Assembly (NCBI GenBank): GCA_963575745.1
Contig: CAUYUJ010003635.1
Span: 1-64,000, forward strand
DNA length: 64,000 nucleotides
Direction of reading: 5' to 3'
From: Prorocentrum cordatum
Taxonomy: Eukaryota > Sar > Dinophyceae > Prorocentrales > Prorocentraceae
Under the pieces are notes generated by a model. That model saw only the letters and a program-made list of their open reading frames with translations, was not told the origin of the DNA and made no database searches. The position numbers were made by a program, and so were the translations under genes. Shown here piece after piece: positions 1 through 11,496 of the stretch; the stretch's first letter is position 1; every line of letters starts with the position of its first letter.

Positions 1-150
1 GAGGAGGAGGAGGAGGGATGAGGCAGGAGGGATGAGGCAGGAGGAGGAGGATGAAAGAGGCGGGAAAAGGGAGGCGGAGGGGAAGGAAGAGGGACGAGGG
101 GCGAGGGAGGAGGTGGGAGGGGCAGGGTAGGTGCGCTCGCGTCATATCAG
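1..150. repeat. GGA-rich purine tract
   Basis: Low-complexity GGA/GAGG purine-rich sequence at the window edge. No gene is supported here. Confidence 0.8.
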
Positions 151-427
151 ACGTCCTACCCCTCCCTCCCATCCCTTACCACTGCCTAGAGTCTAGATCC
201 CCTCTCTATTCGCAGTCGGATAACGAGCAAGGCAATGATCTCGGGAGGGCGCGTGCGCGATGTGTGGAACAACATGGCATAGCATGGCGCAGAAAAGCAC
301 GGCAGAGCGTAGCGTGCCATAGCATGGTGTGACATTGCGTAGTCAAGCACTGCATGTCAGAGCGTTGCAGCGCAAGGCATGGCATCGCATAGCGGTGCAC
401 AACACAGCATCGCAATGCATGGGAGAC

Positions 428-600
428 CGATTTGGAAGGACCGAAGCCCGGGAATGAGGCCAGGATCGACGGAAAGGAGGCCAGCGCTGCAGCGGGAGCA
501 CGATTGGGAAGGACCGAAGCGCGGGAACGAGGCCAGGACCGCAAAGGGGAATGAGGCCAGCGCTGCAGCGGGAGCACGATTTGGAAGGACCGGAGGCGAT
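428..600. repeat. 73-76 bp direct repeat, two and a bit copies
   Basis: Units begin at 428, 501 and 577, each with a near-identical start (CGATTTGGAAGGACCG). The shared core includes GCCAGCGCTGCAGCGGGAGC. The preceding 260-420 stretch carries irregular CATAGCATGG-like 10-mers. Confidence 0.8.
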
Positions 601-1250
601 GATGTCTTTCACGGCCAGCTCGGACCCAGGAGGATCATCGATCCTCGAAGTTCGAATATCGAGGTTTTTGGAGGTTGTGTTGGCCCCTTGGGGGCCTCCA
701 GAGGCCTCTGGGGGCTTCCGGGGGCTTGGGTGGGCTTCCGGAGGCCTCGGACCTGAGGACATTGTATTGAACGCCTACGGCACGGTGGGCGGATATTGTG
801 ACATCTGATTTGGCGCCACGTGTGTGGCGCTGTGTGCACAGTTGCACCTTCCCGAAGTGTAATATATCAGCATGGGGTCGAGGGCCCTGGTCGCGCATAT
901 GCCACGGCGCGGCATTCTTTCAAGACGTCGGATGGCTGGAAAGTGCTAATGGTTGTGGCAGTTTGCGTCCTTTGATTTCGTGGATCATCCCGCGCACCTG
1001 CGTCCCACAAATGGGCAAATCGTGCACTCCACAGTGGTGATGGTTTTGGTGGTGATTCTCGTTCCCGCTTTCCTTCCTCTACACATCACGACGTCCATTA
1101 CCGATGCCTTCTTCCTTCTCCTCTCCGTTCTCCTCGTTCTCCTCGTCCTCTTCTGCAGACTGTTTGGCTCCAGCAGGGCCTTCGCAATCTGAAACACACC
1201 CGCACATTCTGCGTACATCCTACAACTTTTGGTCGGATCACCTGTCCCGC
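600..1250. other. No gene seen
   Basis: Unique-looking sequence with no ORF that has credible composition or a recognisable domain. Confidence 0.5.
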
Positions 1251-1252
1251 AG

Positions 1253-1615
1253 ATGGCCCGTCTTTTATTGATTGCCAGTCTTGTCGGGGCGCGCGGGGCC
1301 GCTGGCCTGGGTGCGGCCCCCGCCGATTCCAGCATGATACAGTTTGGAACAGCGGTGGACAAGAGCAACACCTCGCAGCAGACAACGGCAGCGTTCGCGC
1401 CCGCGTGCAAAATCATATCTGGAGAGAGATCTTGGCACTGGGAGCGCGAAACCCGCGTAATTTACAAGGGAACGTGGCCCTGGGAGCGTGAATCCGTTGT
1501 AATTTACGAGGGATCTTGGCCTTGGGAGCGCGAATCCAGTGTAATTTACAAGGGGTGCGCGAAACCTGTATCATTCACGAGGGATCGTGGCTCTGGGAGC
1601 GTGAATCCCGCGTAA
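1253..1615 (+). CDS. Possible 5' exon with signal peptide, running into a minisatellite
   Basis: From the ATG at 1253 the first 20 residues (MARLLLIASLVGARGAAGLG) look like a secretory signal peptide. About 35 further non-repetitive residues follow, and then the frame enters the 41-42 bp minisatellite at about 1420. A pyrimidine-rich tract ending in CAG directly precedes the ATG and would suit a splice acceptor. No family is recognised. It could be the 5' end of a gene cut by minisatellite growth, or a chance ORF. Confidence 0.2.
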   Translation: MARLLLIASLVGARGAAGLGAAPADSSMIQFGTAVDKSNTSQQTTAAFAPACKIISGERSWHWERETRVIYKGTWPWERESVVIYEGSWPWERESSVIYKGCAKPVSFTRDRGSGSVNPA

Positions 1616-1800
1616 TTTGCGAGGGATCGCGGCCCTGGGAGCGTGAATCCCGCATAATTTGTGAGGGATCGCGGCACTGCGAGCGCGAACCCAGCGTAAT
1701 TTACGAGGGGCTGTGGCCTTGAGAACGCGAATCCAGCGATAATTACAAGGGATCGCGGCCTTGGGCGCGCGGACGCAGAGTAATTTACAAGGATTCGCGG
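1420..1800 (+). repeat. 41-42 bp minisatellite (GAGGGATCG...GCGTAATTTAC)
   Basis: About nine tandem copies of a unit containing GAGGGATC, then CCTGGGAGCGCGAATCC, then GTAATTTAC. Related copies occur at 7,480-7,885 and 21,545-21,630, so this is a dispersed family. Confidence 0.85.
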
Positions 1801-2046
1801 CTTCGGGTCCAGCGCCTGATTTTCAGGAAATGGCGGGGGGGGCCGAAAAGCGCCCCTCGAGTACATATCCCGATACAGGAAAGTATCGGTTTCTGCTCTG
1901 GAGAGGGGGAGGGGGAACTTATGCGCAACCTCCGCGCGGCGTTTACGAGGGATCGTCGCCCTGGGAGCGCAGCGCAGCGCAGCACAACGCAGCCGCTGGC
2001 ACAGCATCGTCACCATCGATATCTTCAGCATTGCCACTGCCTATCG

Positions 2047-2540
2047 CCCAATTGAGGTTCTTTAAAACGTTTCCATGCTTCACATCTCTACATACCTTTC
2101 CAGGTTCGTGGGTCGATCATGTCTTGTTCCCGGAATGGGCAGAGGCCCAGGGTTCGCTTTTCCCGGAAATGGCAGAGGCCCAGGGCCAGCGAGCTCAAGC
2201 CATGTGCGCGTTACACGTCCCTTGGCACGTCGCCTGGCGCGTCCCTTGGGACGTTTCGCGGCGCGTCCTCCTGGCATGTCCCCTGGTCAATTAGCTCTGG
2301 GGCAGCTACTATGTGTTCAGGCAGCTCGAGCTTCAGATCCAGATCAGTTCGGTCAGGACTCGGATGCAAAGGAAGAGTCGATCCACGACGCTATAGAGCA
2401 CAACCGCGGCATGGCACATCGCAATTCAGCACGGTGCAGCACAGCACAGCCTTCGGCACGGTACATCAAGATCGATACAATTAGCATTGCACTTGCCCGT
2501 CACCCAATCAGGTGTTTTTTCCCGGAAAGGGCATGAGCCC
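2047..2540 (+). repeat. Terminal module plus partial GGCACGTCCC family copy
   Basis: 2,047-2,125 ends in the recurrent junction GGTTCGTGGGTCGATCATG. Two TTCCCGGAA/GGCCCAGGG motifs follow, then 12-bp GGCACGTCCCTT-like repeats. From about 2,280 comes a conserved single-copy block (AGCTCTGGGGCAGCTACTAT to ATCAAGATCGATAC). The same series recurs around 6.3, 21.8-23.2, 33.9-34.7 and 47.9-48.8 kb. Confidence 0.8.
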
Positions 2541-2921
2541 AGGGTTCTCTTTTAGTAGGTAAACCTGTCCCCCGGTGCCAACTTGAAGGAGGCCGGCGAA
2601 TTTTTTCCCTGATAAATAACGAGGTCGAAGGAGGCCGGCGAATTAAAATTTGAGGATGTCTCGAGCGAAACGCTTGTTTTTGAAATCCGGATCGATAAAT
2701 CACAGGGTGCGGGACACCTCAGCAGTGTTGGATGGTCTCGAGCGAAACGCTTGCTCCGCAGAGTTTGCCGAGGATGTCTCAGCGAAACGCTTGTTTTGCA
2801 GAGCCGACCGCGACGCGAAAAGCGCCCCGCGCGAAGGAATTTCGATAATGTCTCGACTAATTCGTTTGTTTTTGTACGATTTCCTGGAATTTGGCAGGAT
2901 GTCTCGAGCGAAATGCACGAC
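2517..2921 (+). repeat. Leader module of satellite cassette 1
   Basis: Starts with the nested palindromes TTCCCGGAA and a GGGCATGAGCCCAGGG variant. GGAGGCCGGCGAATT repeats and several GATGTCTCGAGCGAAACG copies follow, with the boundary motif CGATCGATAAATCACAGG inside (about 2,690). The same leader precedes the other 16-bp arrays. Confidence 0.8.
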
Positions 2922-4150
2922 CCCACCCTAGCACGACCATACCCCAGCACGACCACACCCCAGCACGACCAGACCCCAGCACGACCCCACCCCAGCACGA
3001 CCCCACCCCAGCACGACCATACCCCAGCACGACCACATCCCCCATCAACGCCAACCCCAAGCACGACCCGCCCCAGCAACGACCCGACCCCAGCAAGACC
3101 GACACCCCAGCACGACCACGACCCCAGCACTACCTACCAAGCACGACCACACCCCAGCACTACCACAGGCCCCAGCACGACCACGCCCCAGCACCAACCC
3201 CTCCCCAGCAACGACCAACCCCCCAACACACGACCACCCCCCCCAGCACGACCACCCCCAAGCACGACCACCCCCCGCAGCGACCACACCCCAGCACGAC
3301 TCACTCCCCAGCACGACCATACCCCAGCACGACCACCCCCCCCAGCACGCACCATGACCATGACCCACCCCGTCGTCAGGACCCGCCGCCAGCCCACACG
3401 AACCACCACCCCAGCACAGACAACGCCCCCAGCACGACCACACCCCAGCACGACCATACCCAGCACGACCACACCCCAGCACGACCACACCCCAACACGA
3501 CCACACCCCACCACGATCACACCCCACCACGACCACACCCCAGCACGACCCGATCGATGAATCACAGGGTGCGGACCACCCCAGCACGACCACACCCCAG
3601 CACGACCCCACCCCAGCACGACCACGCCCCAGCACGACCACGCCCCAGCACGACCACGCCCCAGCACGACCACCCCCCAGCACGACCACACCCCCAGCAC
3701 GACCACCCCCCAGCACGACCACCCCCCAGCACGACCACACCCCAGCACGACCACACCCCAGCACGACCACACCCCAGCACGACCACACCCCAGCACGACC
3801 ACACCTCAGCACGACCACACCAAAAAAAAAAAAAAAAAAAAAACAACACGACCCCCCCCAGCAACACCCACCCCAGCAACGACCTCCACCCTAGGCAAGA
3901 CACACCCCAGCACGACCCACCCCCCAGCACGACCACACCCCACAGCACACCACACCCCAGCAACGACTCACCGCCCGCAGCAACGAACCACGCCCCAGCA
4001 CGACCACGGGGTCCCATCACGACCACGCCCGCAGCACAACCACCCCCCAGCACGACCACCCCCCCGAGCACGACACGCTCCCAAGCACGACCACCCCCAG
4101 CACGACCACTCGCCAGCACGACCCACTCACTCCCCAGCACGACCACAAGA
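2922..4150 (+). repeat. 16-bp satellite array 1 (CCCCAGCACGACCACA)
   Basis: Tandem 16-bp units with point and indel variants, interrupted near 3,548 by the boundary motif CGATCGATGAATCACAGG and at 3,821-3,841 by an A-tract. Because 16 is not a multiple of three, both strands give long repetitive ORFs with a 16-residue period. These are not genes. Confidence 0.95.
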
Positions 4151-4164
4151 CCGGGCCTGGTTTG

Positions 4165-4455
4165 AGTGGTTGCCTGTTCGTCGTGGATGTTTCGGGGTGT
4201 CTCGTGGAATGTTTTTCGGGGTGTCTCTCGTGGAATGTTTCGTGAGGTGTCTCGCGGAATGTTTCGTGAGGTGTCTCGTGGATGTTTCGTGAGGTGTCTC
4301 GTGGGATGTTTCGTGAGGTGTTGCCCCGTTGGGTATCGTGAAAACGTGCCCATGCTCCACATGTCTATATCCCTTTCCGGGTTCGTGGGTCCATCATGTT
4401 GAAAACGCTGCCATGTGTTACAGTTCTATATTCCTTTCCGGGTTCGTGGGTCGAT
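4165..4455 (+). repeat. 24-bp repeats and terminal module of cassette 1
   Basis: About six copies of a 24-bp unit (TCTCGTGGGATGTTTCGTGA core) are followed by GTTGCCCCGTTGGGTATCGT and CATGTCTATATCCCTTTCCG. The module ends in GGTTCGTGGGTCCATCATG at about 4,397. A second terminal copy follows immediately at 4,400-4,460. Confidence 0.85.
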
Positions 4456-5285
4456 CATGTTTGAGGACGTCTCAAGCGAAACGCTTGTTTTTGAAATCCC
4501 GATCGATCAATCACAGGGTGCGGGAAATTTTGGCAGGATGTCTCGAGCGAAATGCACGACCCCACCCTAGCACGACCATACCCCAGCACGACCACACCCC
4601 AGCACGACCAGACCCCAGCACGACCCCACCCCAGCACGACCCCACCCCAGCACGACCATACCCCAGCACGACCACACCCCAGCACGACCCGACCCCAGCA
4701 CGACCCTACCCCATCAAGACCACACCCCAGCACGACCACACCCCAGCACGACCTCACCACAGCACGACCACACCCCATGCCTACGCACGCCCCAGCACGA
4801 CCACAGCCCCAGCACGCCCAACGGCCCCAGCACGACCACCCCCCATCACGACCACCAACCCCCACACGACCACCGCTCCAAGCACGACCACCCCCCAGCA
4901 CGACCACGACCCCAGCACGACGCACTCCCCAGCACGACCACACCCCATCACGACCACACCCCGCACGACCACACCCAGCACGACCACACCCCAGCAAGAC
5001 CCACCCCATGGGAGCACGAACACCACCCCAGCACGACCCACCTCCTAGCAAGACCACACCCCAGCACGACCACACCCCATCACGACCCAAAAAAAATCCC
5101 CACAGCGCTACCACCCCGTGCACGACCCGCCCCAGCACGACCACTCCCCCAGCCGACTCACGCCCCGCGCACAGTCCACCCCCCAGCACGACCACCCCCC
5201 CAGCACGACCACCCCCCAGCACGACCACCCCCCAGCGCGACCACACCCCAGCACGACCACTCCCCAGCACGACCACACCGCCTTG
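4455..5285 (+). repeat. 16-bp satellite cassette 2
   Basis: A short leader (GATGTCTCAAGCGAAACG and the CGATCGATCAATCACAGG boundary) precedes a degenerate array of CCCCAGCACGACCACA units. Confidence 0.9.
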
Positions 5286-5530
5286 GTTGAGTGGTTGCCT
5301 GTCGTCGTGGAATGTTTCGTGGGGTGTCTCGTGGACTGTTTCGCGGGGTGTCTCCTGGAATGTTTCGTGAGGTGTCTCGCGGAATGTTTCGTGAGGTGTC
5401 TCGTGGGATGTTTCGTGAGGTGTCTCGTGGGATGTTTCGTGAGGTGTTGCCCCGTTGGTATCGTGAAAACGTGCCCATGCTCCACATGTCTATATCCCTT
5501 TCCGGGTTCGTGGGTCCATCATGTTTTTGA
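5285..5530 (+). repeat. 24-bp repeats and terminal module of cassette 2
   Basis: Opens with the array-exit sequence CCTTGGTTGAGTGGTTGCCT. It continues with 24-bp GGAATGTTTCGTGAGGTGTC units and ends with GGTTCGTGGGTCCATCATG. Confidence 0.85.
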
Positions 5531-5559
5531 AATCCCGATCGATCAATCACAGGGTGCGG

Positions 5560-6270
5560 GACACATATTGGTCGAAAAAGTGCATCCCGTGCGAGCTGGA
5601 ACCAAGTGTGGCCACCCAGGTAGGTATCTAACATGGTGGTCCCGAGCTGGAACCGCGTGTTTTTCCCGGCGCGCAGGAATTCCGAGGATGTCTCGCGCGT
5701 GCCGCGTCCCGCGCGCAGGAATTTTGAGGATGTCTCGGCTAATTCGTTTGTTTTGTCAGGATTTTTTGGAATTTCGGCAGGATGTCTCGAGCGAAACGCT
5801 TGTTTTACATAGTTTGTGGAGGATGTCTCGAGCGAAACGTTGGTTTTGCAAAACTTGGGGATGTCTCGAGCGGGGGCTTCGTGGGGGGCCAGAGTTCAGA
5901 GGATGTCTCAGGCGAAGTGCTTGTTTTCGTGTCCCGCTCGCAGGAATTCCAAGGATGTCTCGCGCGCGCCGCGTCCCGCGCGCTGGACTTTTGAGGATGT
6001 CTCGGCTAATTCGTTTGTTTTGTCAGGATTTCTTAGAATTTTGGCAGGATGTCTCGAGCGAAACGCTTGTTTTACATAGTTTGTTGAGGATGTCTCGAGC
6101 GAAACGCTGGTTATGCAACATTTGGGGATGTCTCGAGCGGGGGCTTCGTGGGGAGCCAGGATTCAGAGGATGTCTCAGGCGAAATGTTTGTTTTCGTGTC
6201 ACGCTCGCAGGAATTCCAAGGATGTCTCGCGCGTGCCGCGTCCCGCGCGCAGGAATTTTGAGGATGTCCC
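5560..6270 (+). repeat. GATGTCTCGAGCGAAAC cluster
   Basis: A larger unit of roughly 340 bp, containing several GAGGATGTCTCGAGCGAAAC motifs and a GCGCGTGCCGCGTCCCGCGC segment, is repeated twice (5,640-5,940 and 5,940-6,260). No coding potential is seen beyond repeat reading frames. Confidence 0.85.
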
Positions 6271-6685
6271 GTAGCGCGTCCCCTTGGCACGTCCTACGGT
6301 GCGACCCCATGGCACGTCCCTTGGCACGTCGCCTGGCGCGTCCCTTGGGACGTTTCGCGGCGCGTCCTCCTGGCATGTCCCCCTGTCAATTAGCTCTGGG
6401 GCAGCTACTATGTGTTCAGGCAGCTCGAGCTTAAGATCCAGATCAGTTCGGTCAGGACTCGGATGCAAAGGAGGACTCGATCCACGACGCTATAGAGCAC
6501 AATCGCGGCATGGCACATCGCAATTCAGCACGGTGCAGCACAGCACAGCCCTCGTCACGGTACATCAAGATCGATACAATCAGCATTGCACTTGCCCGCC
6601 ACCCAATCAGGTGTCTTTGAAAACGTTGCCATGCGTTACAGTTCTATATTCCTTCCCGGGTTCGTGGGTCGATCATGTACTAGGT
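6270..6685 (+). repeat. Full GGCACGTCCC family copy
   Basis: 12-bp GGCACGTCCCTT repeats, the conserved block starting AGCTCTGGGGCAGCTACTAT, and the terminal junction GGTTCGTGGGTCGATCATG at about 6,675. This is the cleanest single copy for defining the roughly 400-bp element. Confidence 0.85.
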
Positions 6686-6689
6686 TTAC

Positions 6690-7160
6690 CCCGCGGTTTC
6701 GACGGGAAGAGGGCCGGCGAAATTATTCTGTGTAAATAACGAGGTAAAGTGCTGATTTTCAGTCGAAGAAGTGCGTTTCGTGCGTGCCCGTTCGAGGAAA
6801 GTGCGCCCCCCATCTCGGATCCTTGATGAAAAACGGGGTCCGCAGACCCCCGTTTCCATCGTGAAAAAGAGGGTGCGGAGCGTTTTTAGCAGAATCCTCA
6901 ACAAATAACGGGGTCTGGAGCCCCGACCGCGACGCGGAAAAGCGCCCCGCGCGCAGGAATTCCGAGGATGTCTCGCGCGTGCCGCGTCCCGCGCGCAGGA
7001 ATTTCGAGGATGTCTCGACTACAACCCCCTGGAATAAAAAGTCCGGACCGCAGAGGTCGGGGAAGAAGCCTGGCCTTGTTGTTCGGCTCTCGTTAGGCCA
7101 CGGGGCCCCGGTACACTGTTGCAGGGGCCGCCATGGTTAAATTCCCAGTCCATCCTCACC
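6690..7160 (+). other. Leader-module remnants, no gene
   Basis: Contains GGCCGGCGAAATTATT and AAAGTGCTGATTTT segments, also found at 23.5 kb, then GAGGATGTCTCG remnants. Unique sequence follows at 7,020-7,160 with no recognisable gene. Confidence 0.6.
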
Positions 7161-7425
7161 CCCGCTAATATTATGATCGCCAGGCACGTCCGCTGGCGCG
7201 TCGCCTGGGCACCTTCCCCGGCAGGTTCCACGGCGCGTCCCCCTGGCACGTCGCGCGGTGCGTCCCCTGGCACGTCCCCCGGCACGTTCCCCGGCGCGTT
7301 CCGTGGCGCGTCCCCCTGGCACGTCCCGCGGTGCGTCCCCCTGGCACGTCCCCTGGGCGCGTCCCCTGCCGGCGCGTCGCCTGGGGCGTGCTGCGGCGCG
7401 TCCTCCTGGCATGTTCCCCCTGTCA
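7160..7425 (+). repeat. 12-bp GGCACGTCCC tandem repeats
   Basis: GGCACGTCCCNN and GGCGCGTCCCCN units in tandem without the conserved 3' block of the full element. Confidence 0.85.
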
Positions 7426-7479
7426 GATGTCCCCGCGGCGTGCGCCGCAGAGTGCCCTGTGGCGCTGGGGGCGCGGAAG

Positions 7480-7885
7480 AAGCGTACTTTTACCATGGAT
7501 CGTGGCCCTGGCAGCGCGGGCGCAGCGCAACTCGTGAGGGATCGCGGCCCTGGGGGCGCGGACGCAGCGTGATTTGGGAGGGATCGTGGACTGGGGGCGC
7601 GGAGACATTTGTAGTCTACCATGGATTCTGGCCCCTCGAGCGCGGAGCAAACAGCATTCACGAGGGATCGCGGCCCTTGAGGCGCGGACGCACGGCGATC
7701 CACGGAGGGTCGTGGCCTGGGGAGCGCGGGCGCGGCGTACTTCACGAGGGATCATGGCCCTTGGATCGCGGGCGCAGCGTGATTTACATAGAGTCGTGGC
7801 CCTTGGAGCGCGGACGTTGTGCGATTTGTGAGGGATCCTGGCTCTGGGGGCGCGGACGTGGCGTAGTGCACGAGGGATCCGGGCC
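7480..7885 (+). repeat. 41-bp minisatellite, second locus
   Basis: About ten degenerate copies of the GAGGGATCGTGGCCCTTGGA...GCGCGGACG unit family seen at 1.4-1.8 kb. Confidence 0.8.
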
Positions 7886-8352
7886 CTGGACGCGCGTGCC
7901 GACGGTTGTCCCTTCGTCAGTGCCACCCCTCCAAACCTCCTCTGCCTTTGGCCGATCCTCCTCTGCCTTTGGCCTCACACAACAAGAACTACGATTTCAA
8001 CGAGACGACGTGGCTACATCATGAGAAAACAGATGAGTGGGGACTGTCGGGAAATCACCTCCTGAAGAACACATTGTCCTGAGTAGACCCCCGACGCGCG
8101 CAGCTTCTCATGCGAGGCCATGGCCTCACCCGCCTAGCCCTTAAGGGGCCCGGGCGCATGCCCGCACAGGCGATCCGTTTCCGTTTCCGTTTCCGTATGG
8201 GTATCTTCAGCATTGCCATTGCCCATCGCTCACTTGATGTGTCGTGACAGGTGTCCATGCGTCGCGGTTCTAATCCCTTTCTGGGTTCGGGGGTCGAGCA
8301 TTGTCAGTTTCTGTGGCCCCACTGGGGGTTGATAGTATTTCTGCGACCCTCA
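7886..8352. other. Intergenic, no gene seen
   Basis: Includes a (CCGTTT)n-like stretch near 8,178 and a diverged terminal junction (GGGTTCGGGGGTCGAGCAT) at about 8,284. A polypyrimidine tract ending CTCAG at 8,352 would serve as splice acceptor for the next exon. Confidence 0.5.
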
Positions 8353-9052
8353 GATTACCACAAATGCTCCACTATTTGCATGCGATTTCGATGATGCTTC
8401 GAATCTTGGCAAAAATACTGCTGGTACGACTTCCACAGGTTTGGACACGTTCTACGGGTCTCATACGCAGTCGACTGGCAAAAACAGCGTTGGAGCTATT
8501 TCCTTCGAGAGCTTTTCAGGTGCAGCAGAATTCTCAATTGGAACGGCGGGCGATACCTTCAGTATGTTGTTGTGGATGGACATGCGGGCGCACAATCCGT
8601 TTAGAGCCGGTCGGTCTTACCTCATTGATCTCAGACCTCATGGGCAAGGGGCATTATATTTTGACAGCGATAACACCGTTAAATTTTCCGGCATGTACGG
8701 GAATTGCCAGGGCTCTCGTGCTCTGGGGGAGAGATCGTTGGCCTATCCGCATGCGTTTAATACTTGGGTGCATTTTGCGATCGTCTCAGACCCTACAGGG
8801 ACGCGTCTGTTCAAGGACGGTGAATTGTTGTATGAGGCTCTCGCGTCGAGTTGTGGCACATCGTACAGCACCGCTTTGGTCGACAAAGCAGTTCTCGGCA
8901 CCTACTACAGTTCAGTTGGCAGTTCAGGGTCGTACTTCATGGATGCTTCCATCGACGACCTCCAGTTTTACAGGTCGGCGTTATCAGCGCAAGATGTAAA
9001 CGACGTCTACGCTGCGACGCCGGCACCACAACGAAACTATTCGGATCTTTGA
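8353..9052 (+). CDS. LamG / concanavalin A-like lectin domain protein, 3'-terminal exon
   Basis: The reading frame is open from a TAG just upstream of 8,353 to the TGA at 9,052, about 233 residues. It shows LamG beta-sandwich landmarks: FDFDDASNLGK-type start, FSMLLWMDMRA (first core strand), WVHFAIVSDPTGTRLFKDGE (the usual family pattern) and a closing IDDLQFYRSALSAQDVNDVY helix-strand end. LamG domains bind glycans or proteins outside the cell or at membranes. There is no in-frame ATG before the domain, and TTTCTGCGACCCTCAG directly precedes it, so I read it as the last exon of a longer gene whose 5' exons are not visible. It could instead be a retroposed fragment. It lies on the plus strand, facing the minus-strand gene block that starts at 11.5 kb. 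Confidence 0.7.
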
Positions 9053-9059
9053 AAATGGC

Positions 9060-9395
9060 GTTCTCACCCTAGGCATTCTCGAAACAGCTGTTGTACGACA
9101 TCATGCGATGTTCAGGTAGCTGTTGTACAACATCTTTAGGGGGCGCTCTTGGAAGGCTCCCAAGATTGCCCAAGATGCGAAACCATTGAAACACCAATGG
9201 CTTTGACGTACTTGTGTTCTTAAGTAAGCGTCCACCTTGAGGCATCCTCAAACAATGCCTTCGGGTTGGGCTTCGAAAGTAGTCCCTCTTAGAGGCGGGG
9301 TTGCAGAAAAACTGCAACTCCTCTTAGAATTGTTGCAGGATTTCAGGGGAAAATGAAATTTCAAATTTCAAATTTTTATACGGGCTTTTGGATTA
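9060..9395. other. LamG 3' flank with a short direct repeat
   Basis: AGCTGTTGTACGACATC (about 9,085) recurs as AGCTGTTGTACAACATC (about 9,118). The rest is unique AT-richer sequence with no gene. Confidence 0.5.
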
Positions 9396-10703
9396 TGTGT
9401 GTGTGTGTATGTGTTGTCAATAGAGCCGCGCGCGCGCGGCCGGGCCCCCCCCGTGGCCCGCCGACACAGGGGCGGTGTGTGTGTGTATGTGTGTGTGCAT
9501 GTGTTGTCAATAGAGCCGCGCGCGCGCGCGGCAGGGCACCCCTCCCCGTGGCCCGCCGACACAGGGGCGGTGTGTGGTGTGTGGTGTGTGTGTGTCCTGT
9601 GGTTCTAGAGCGCGCGCGCGCGGCGGGCCCCCCCCCGTGGCCCGATGACACAAGGTGCGGTGTCTGTGTGTGTGTGGTGTGTGGTGTGTGTGTGTGTGTG
9701 TGTGTCTGTGTGTGTGTGTTGTCAATGGAGCCGCGCGCGAGCGGCCGGGCCCTCTCCCGTGGCCCGCTGACACAGGGGCGGATTGTGTGTATGTGTTGTG
9801 AATAGAGCCGCGCGCGCGCGGCCGGCCCCCCCCGTGGCACACTGACACAAGGGCGGTTTGTGTGTGCGTGTGAGTGTGTGTGTGTGTGTGTGTGTGCGTA
9901 TGTGTTGTCAATAGAGCCGCGGGCGCGCGGCCGGGCCCCTCCCCGTGGCCCGCTGACACCCGGGCGGTGTGTGTGTGTGTTGTCAGTGGAGCCGCGCGCG
10001 CGCACGGCCGGGGCCCCCCGTGGCCTGCTGACACAGGGGCGCGGTTTGTGTATGTGTCGTCAATAGAGCCGCGCGCGCGCGGCCGGCCACCCCCTTCAAT
10101 AGGCCCGCCTGACCCTGGTGTGCGGTGTGCGTGTAGTGTGTGTGAGTGTGTGTGTGTGTGTATGTGTTGTCAATAGAGCCGCGCGCCGCGCGACCGGGCC
10201 CCCCCCGTGGCCCGCGACAGGGACGGTGTGTGTATGTTTGTCAATAGAGCCGCGAGCGCGCGCACGGCCAGCCCCCCCCCCGTGGCCCGTTGACACAGGC
10301 TGTGTGTGGGTGCGTATGTGTTGTCAATCGAGCGCGCGCGCGCGCAGGGCCCCCCCCGTGGCCCGTGACACAGAGGGGCGGTGTGTGTTGTGTGTGCGTG
10401 TGTATGTTTGTCAATAGAGCCGCGCGCGCAGCGTCAGGGCCCCCCCCGTGGCCCGCTGACAACAGGCGCGCCGGTGTGTGTTTGTGTGTGAATGTCTTGC
10501 CAAATAGAGCCAGCGCGCGCGCGCGGCAGCCCCCACCCGTGCCCCTGACGCCAGGGGCCGGTGTGTGTGTGTGTGTGTGTGGTGTGCGTGCGTGCGTTTG
10601 CGTGCGTGTGTGGTGTGGTAGTGTGTGGTGTGTGTGTATGTGTTGTCAATAGAGCCGCGCGCGCGCGGCCGGCCCCCCTGCGTGGCCCGCTGACACAGGG
10701 GCG

Positions 10704-10735
<32 letters not shown>

Positions 10736-10745
10736 GTGTGTACGT
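9395..10745. repeat. GT/CG minisatellite, about 14 units
   Basis: Each unit of roughly 60-115 bp has a (GT)n tract, GTTGTCAATAGAGCCG, a self-complementary GCGCGCGCGC core, a C-tract with CGTGGCCCGCTGACACAGGG, then (GT)n again. Both alternating purine-pyrimidine tracts are classic Z-DNA formers. Variant units (for example near 9,607 and 10,499) show internal divergence. Confidence 0.95.
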
Positions 10746-10756
10746 TTGACGAGACG

Positions 10757-11400
10757 AGCTAAGAGGAATTCGGGCGCGGGATGGAGCTAGTACCTCGTGG
10801 AGCTTTTCGGCGCACCTCGTTGAGCTCTTCGGCATCGACTCGTAGAGCTTTTCGGCATCGATGAGCTAGAGGAATTCCGGCGCGGGGTGGAGCTAGTTCG
10901 CCCACCCGCCCCGGACGGACAATGTGGCAATCTGGGGTCGGTTTTTCGAAGATTGTGAGAGATTTGGAAATTCGTTTTGAATATCCAGGTCTCTATTCTC
11001 TGCAGTCGATGAGCTCGATGGTGCAATTCTAAGGGCTGTAGCTGCAATATTTCGATCAAAACACTAGAAGGAACCGACGTTTTATAAAACTCCGATCGTC
11101 CATTGTTCGAGTTGTTAACTTTACATCTCTCTCTTCGTTATCTGAGCGATGATTTGCGTTTCGGGAGCTCTGCGAGGTCTGGGCGGTAACCTGGTTGACG
11201 GTTTACCGCCGGCTCCCAGTCGATGAGCTGAAGGAATTCCGGTGTGGGATGGAGCTAGTACCTCGTGAAGTTTTTCGGCATCGATGAGCTAGAGGAATTC
11301 AGGCTGGGGTGAAGCTAGTTCTCCAACCCCGCGAGCACGGACAATGTGTCTACCTGGGGTTGGTTTTTGGAAGATTGTGAGAAATTCTAAAATTCGTTGT
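10757..11400. repeat. About 200-bp direct repeat, two copies
   Basis: Copy 1 (10,757-10,985) and copy 2 (11,220-11,400) share GATGAGCTAGAGGAATTC, GGAGCTAGTACCTCGTG and GGAAGATTGTGAGA-like blocks. The 230 bp between them is unique, with an 8-bp inverted repeat (GGCGGTAA/TTACCGCC) near 11,185-11,212. Confidence 0.75.
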
Positions 11401-11496
11401 TTGGTTACAAGCTCATTTGGGCCCAAAAAAAAGAAGGAAAAACTGCATGGAGCGCGGCAGCGTCAACGGCAACGTCGGCAACGTCGGCGGCAACCG

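Noticed and set aside
1210-1240. SL relict upstream of the 1,253 ATG (ACAACTTTTGGTC)
   Set aside because: Only the TTTTGG core and a few bases match; within chance.
2751-5370. Pro/His/Thr- or Val/Leu/Gly/Cys-rich ORFs on both strands, here and in the other 16-bp arrays
   Set aside because: 16-residue period from the 16-bp unit, open on both strands at once; they end with the array.
8301-8999. 232-codon ORF starting at 8,301
   Set aside because: Out of frame with the LamG domain and without recognisable features.
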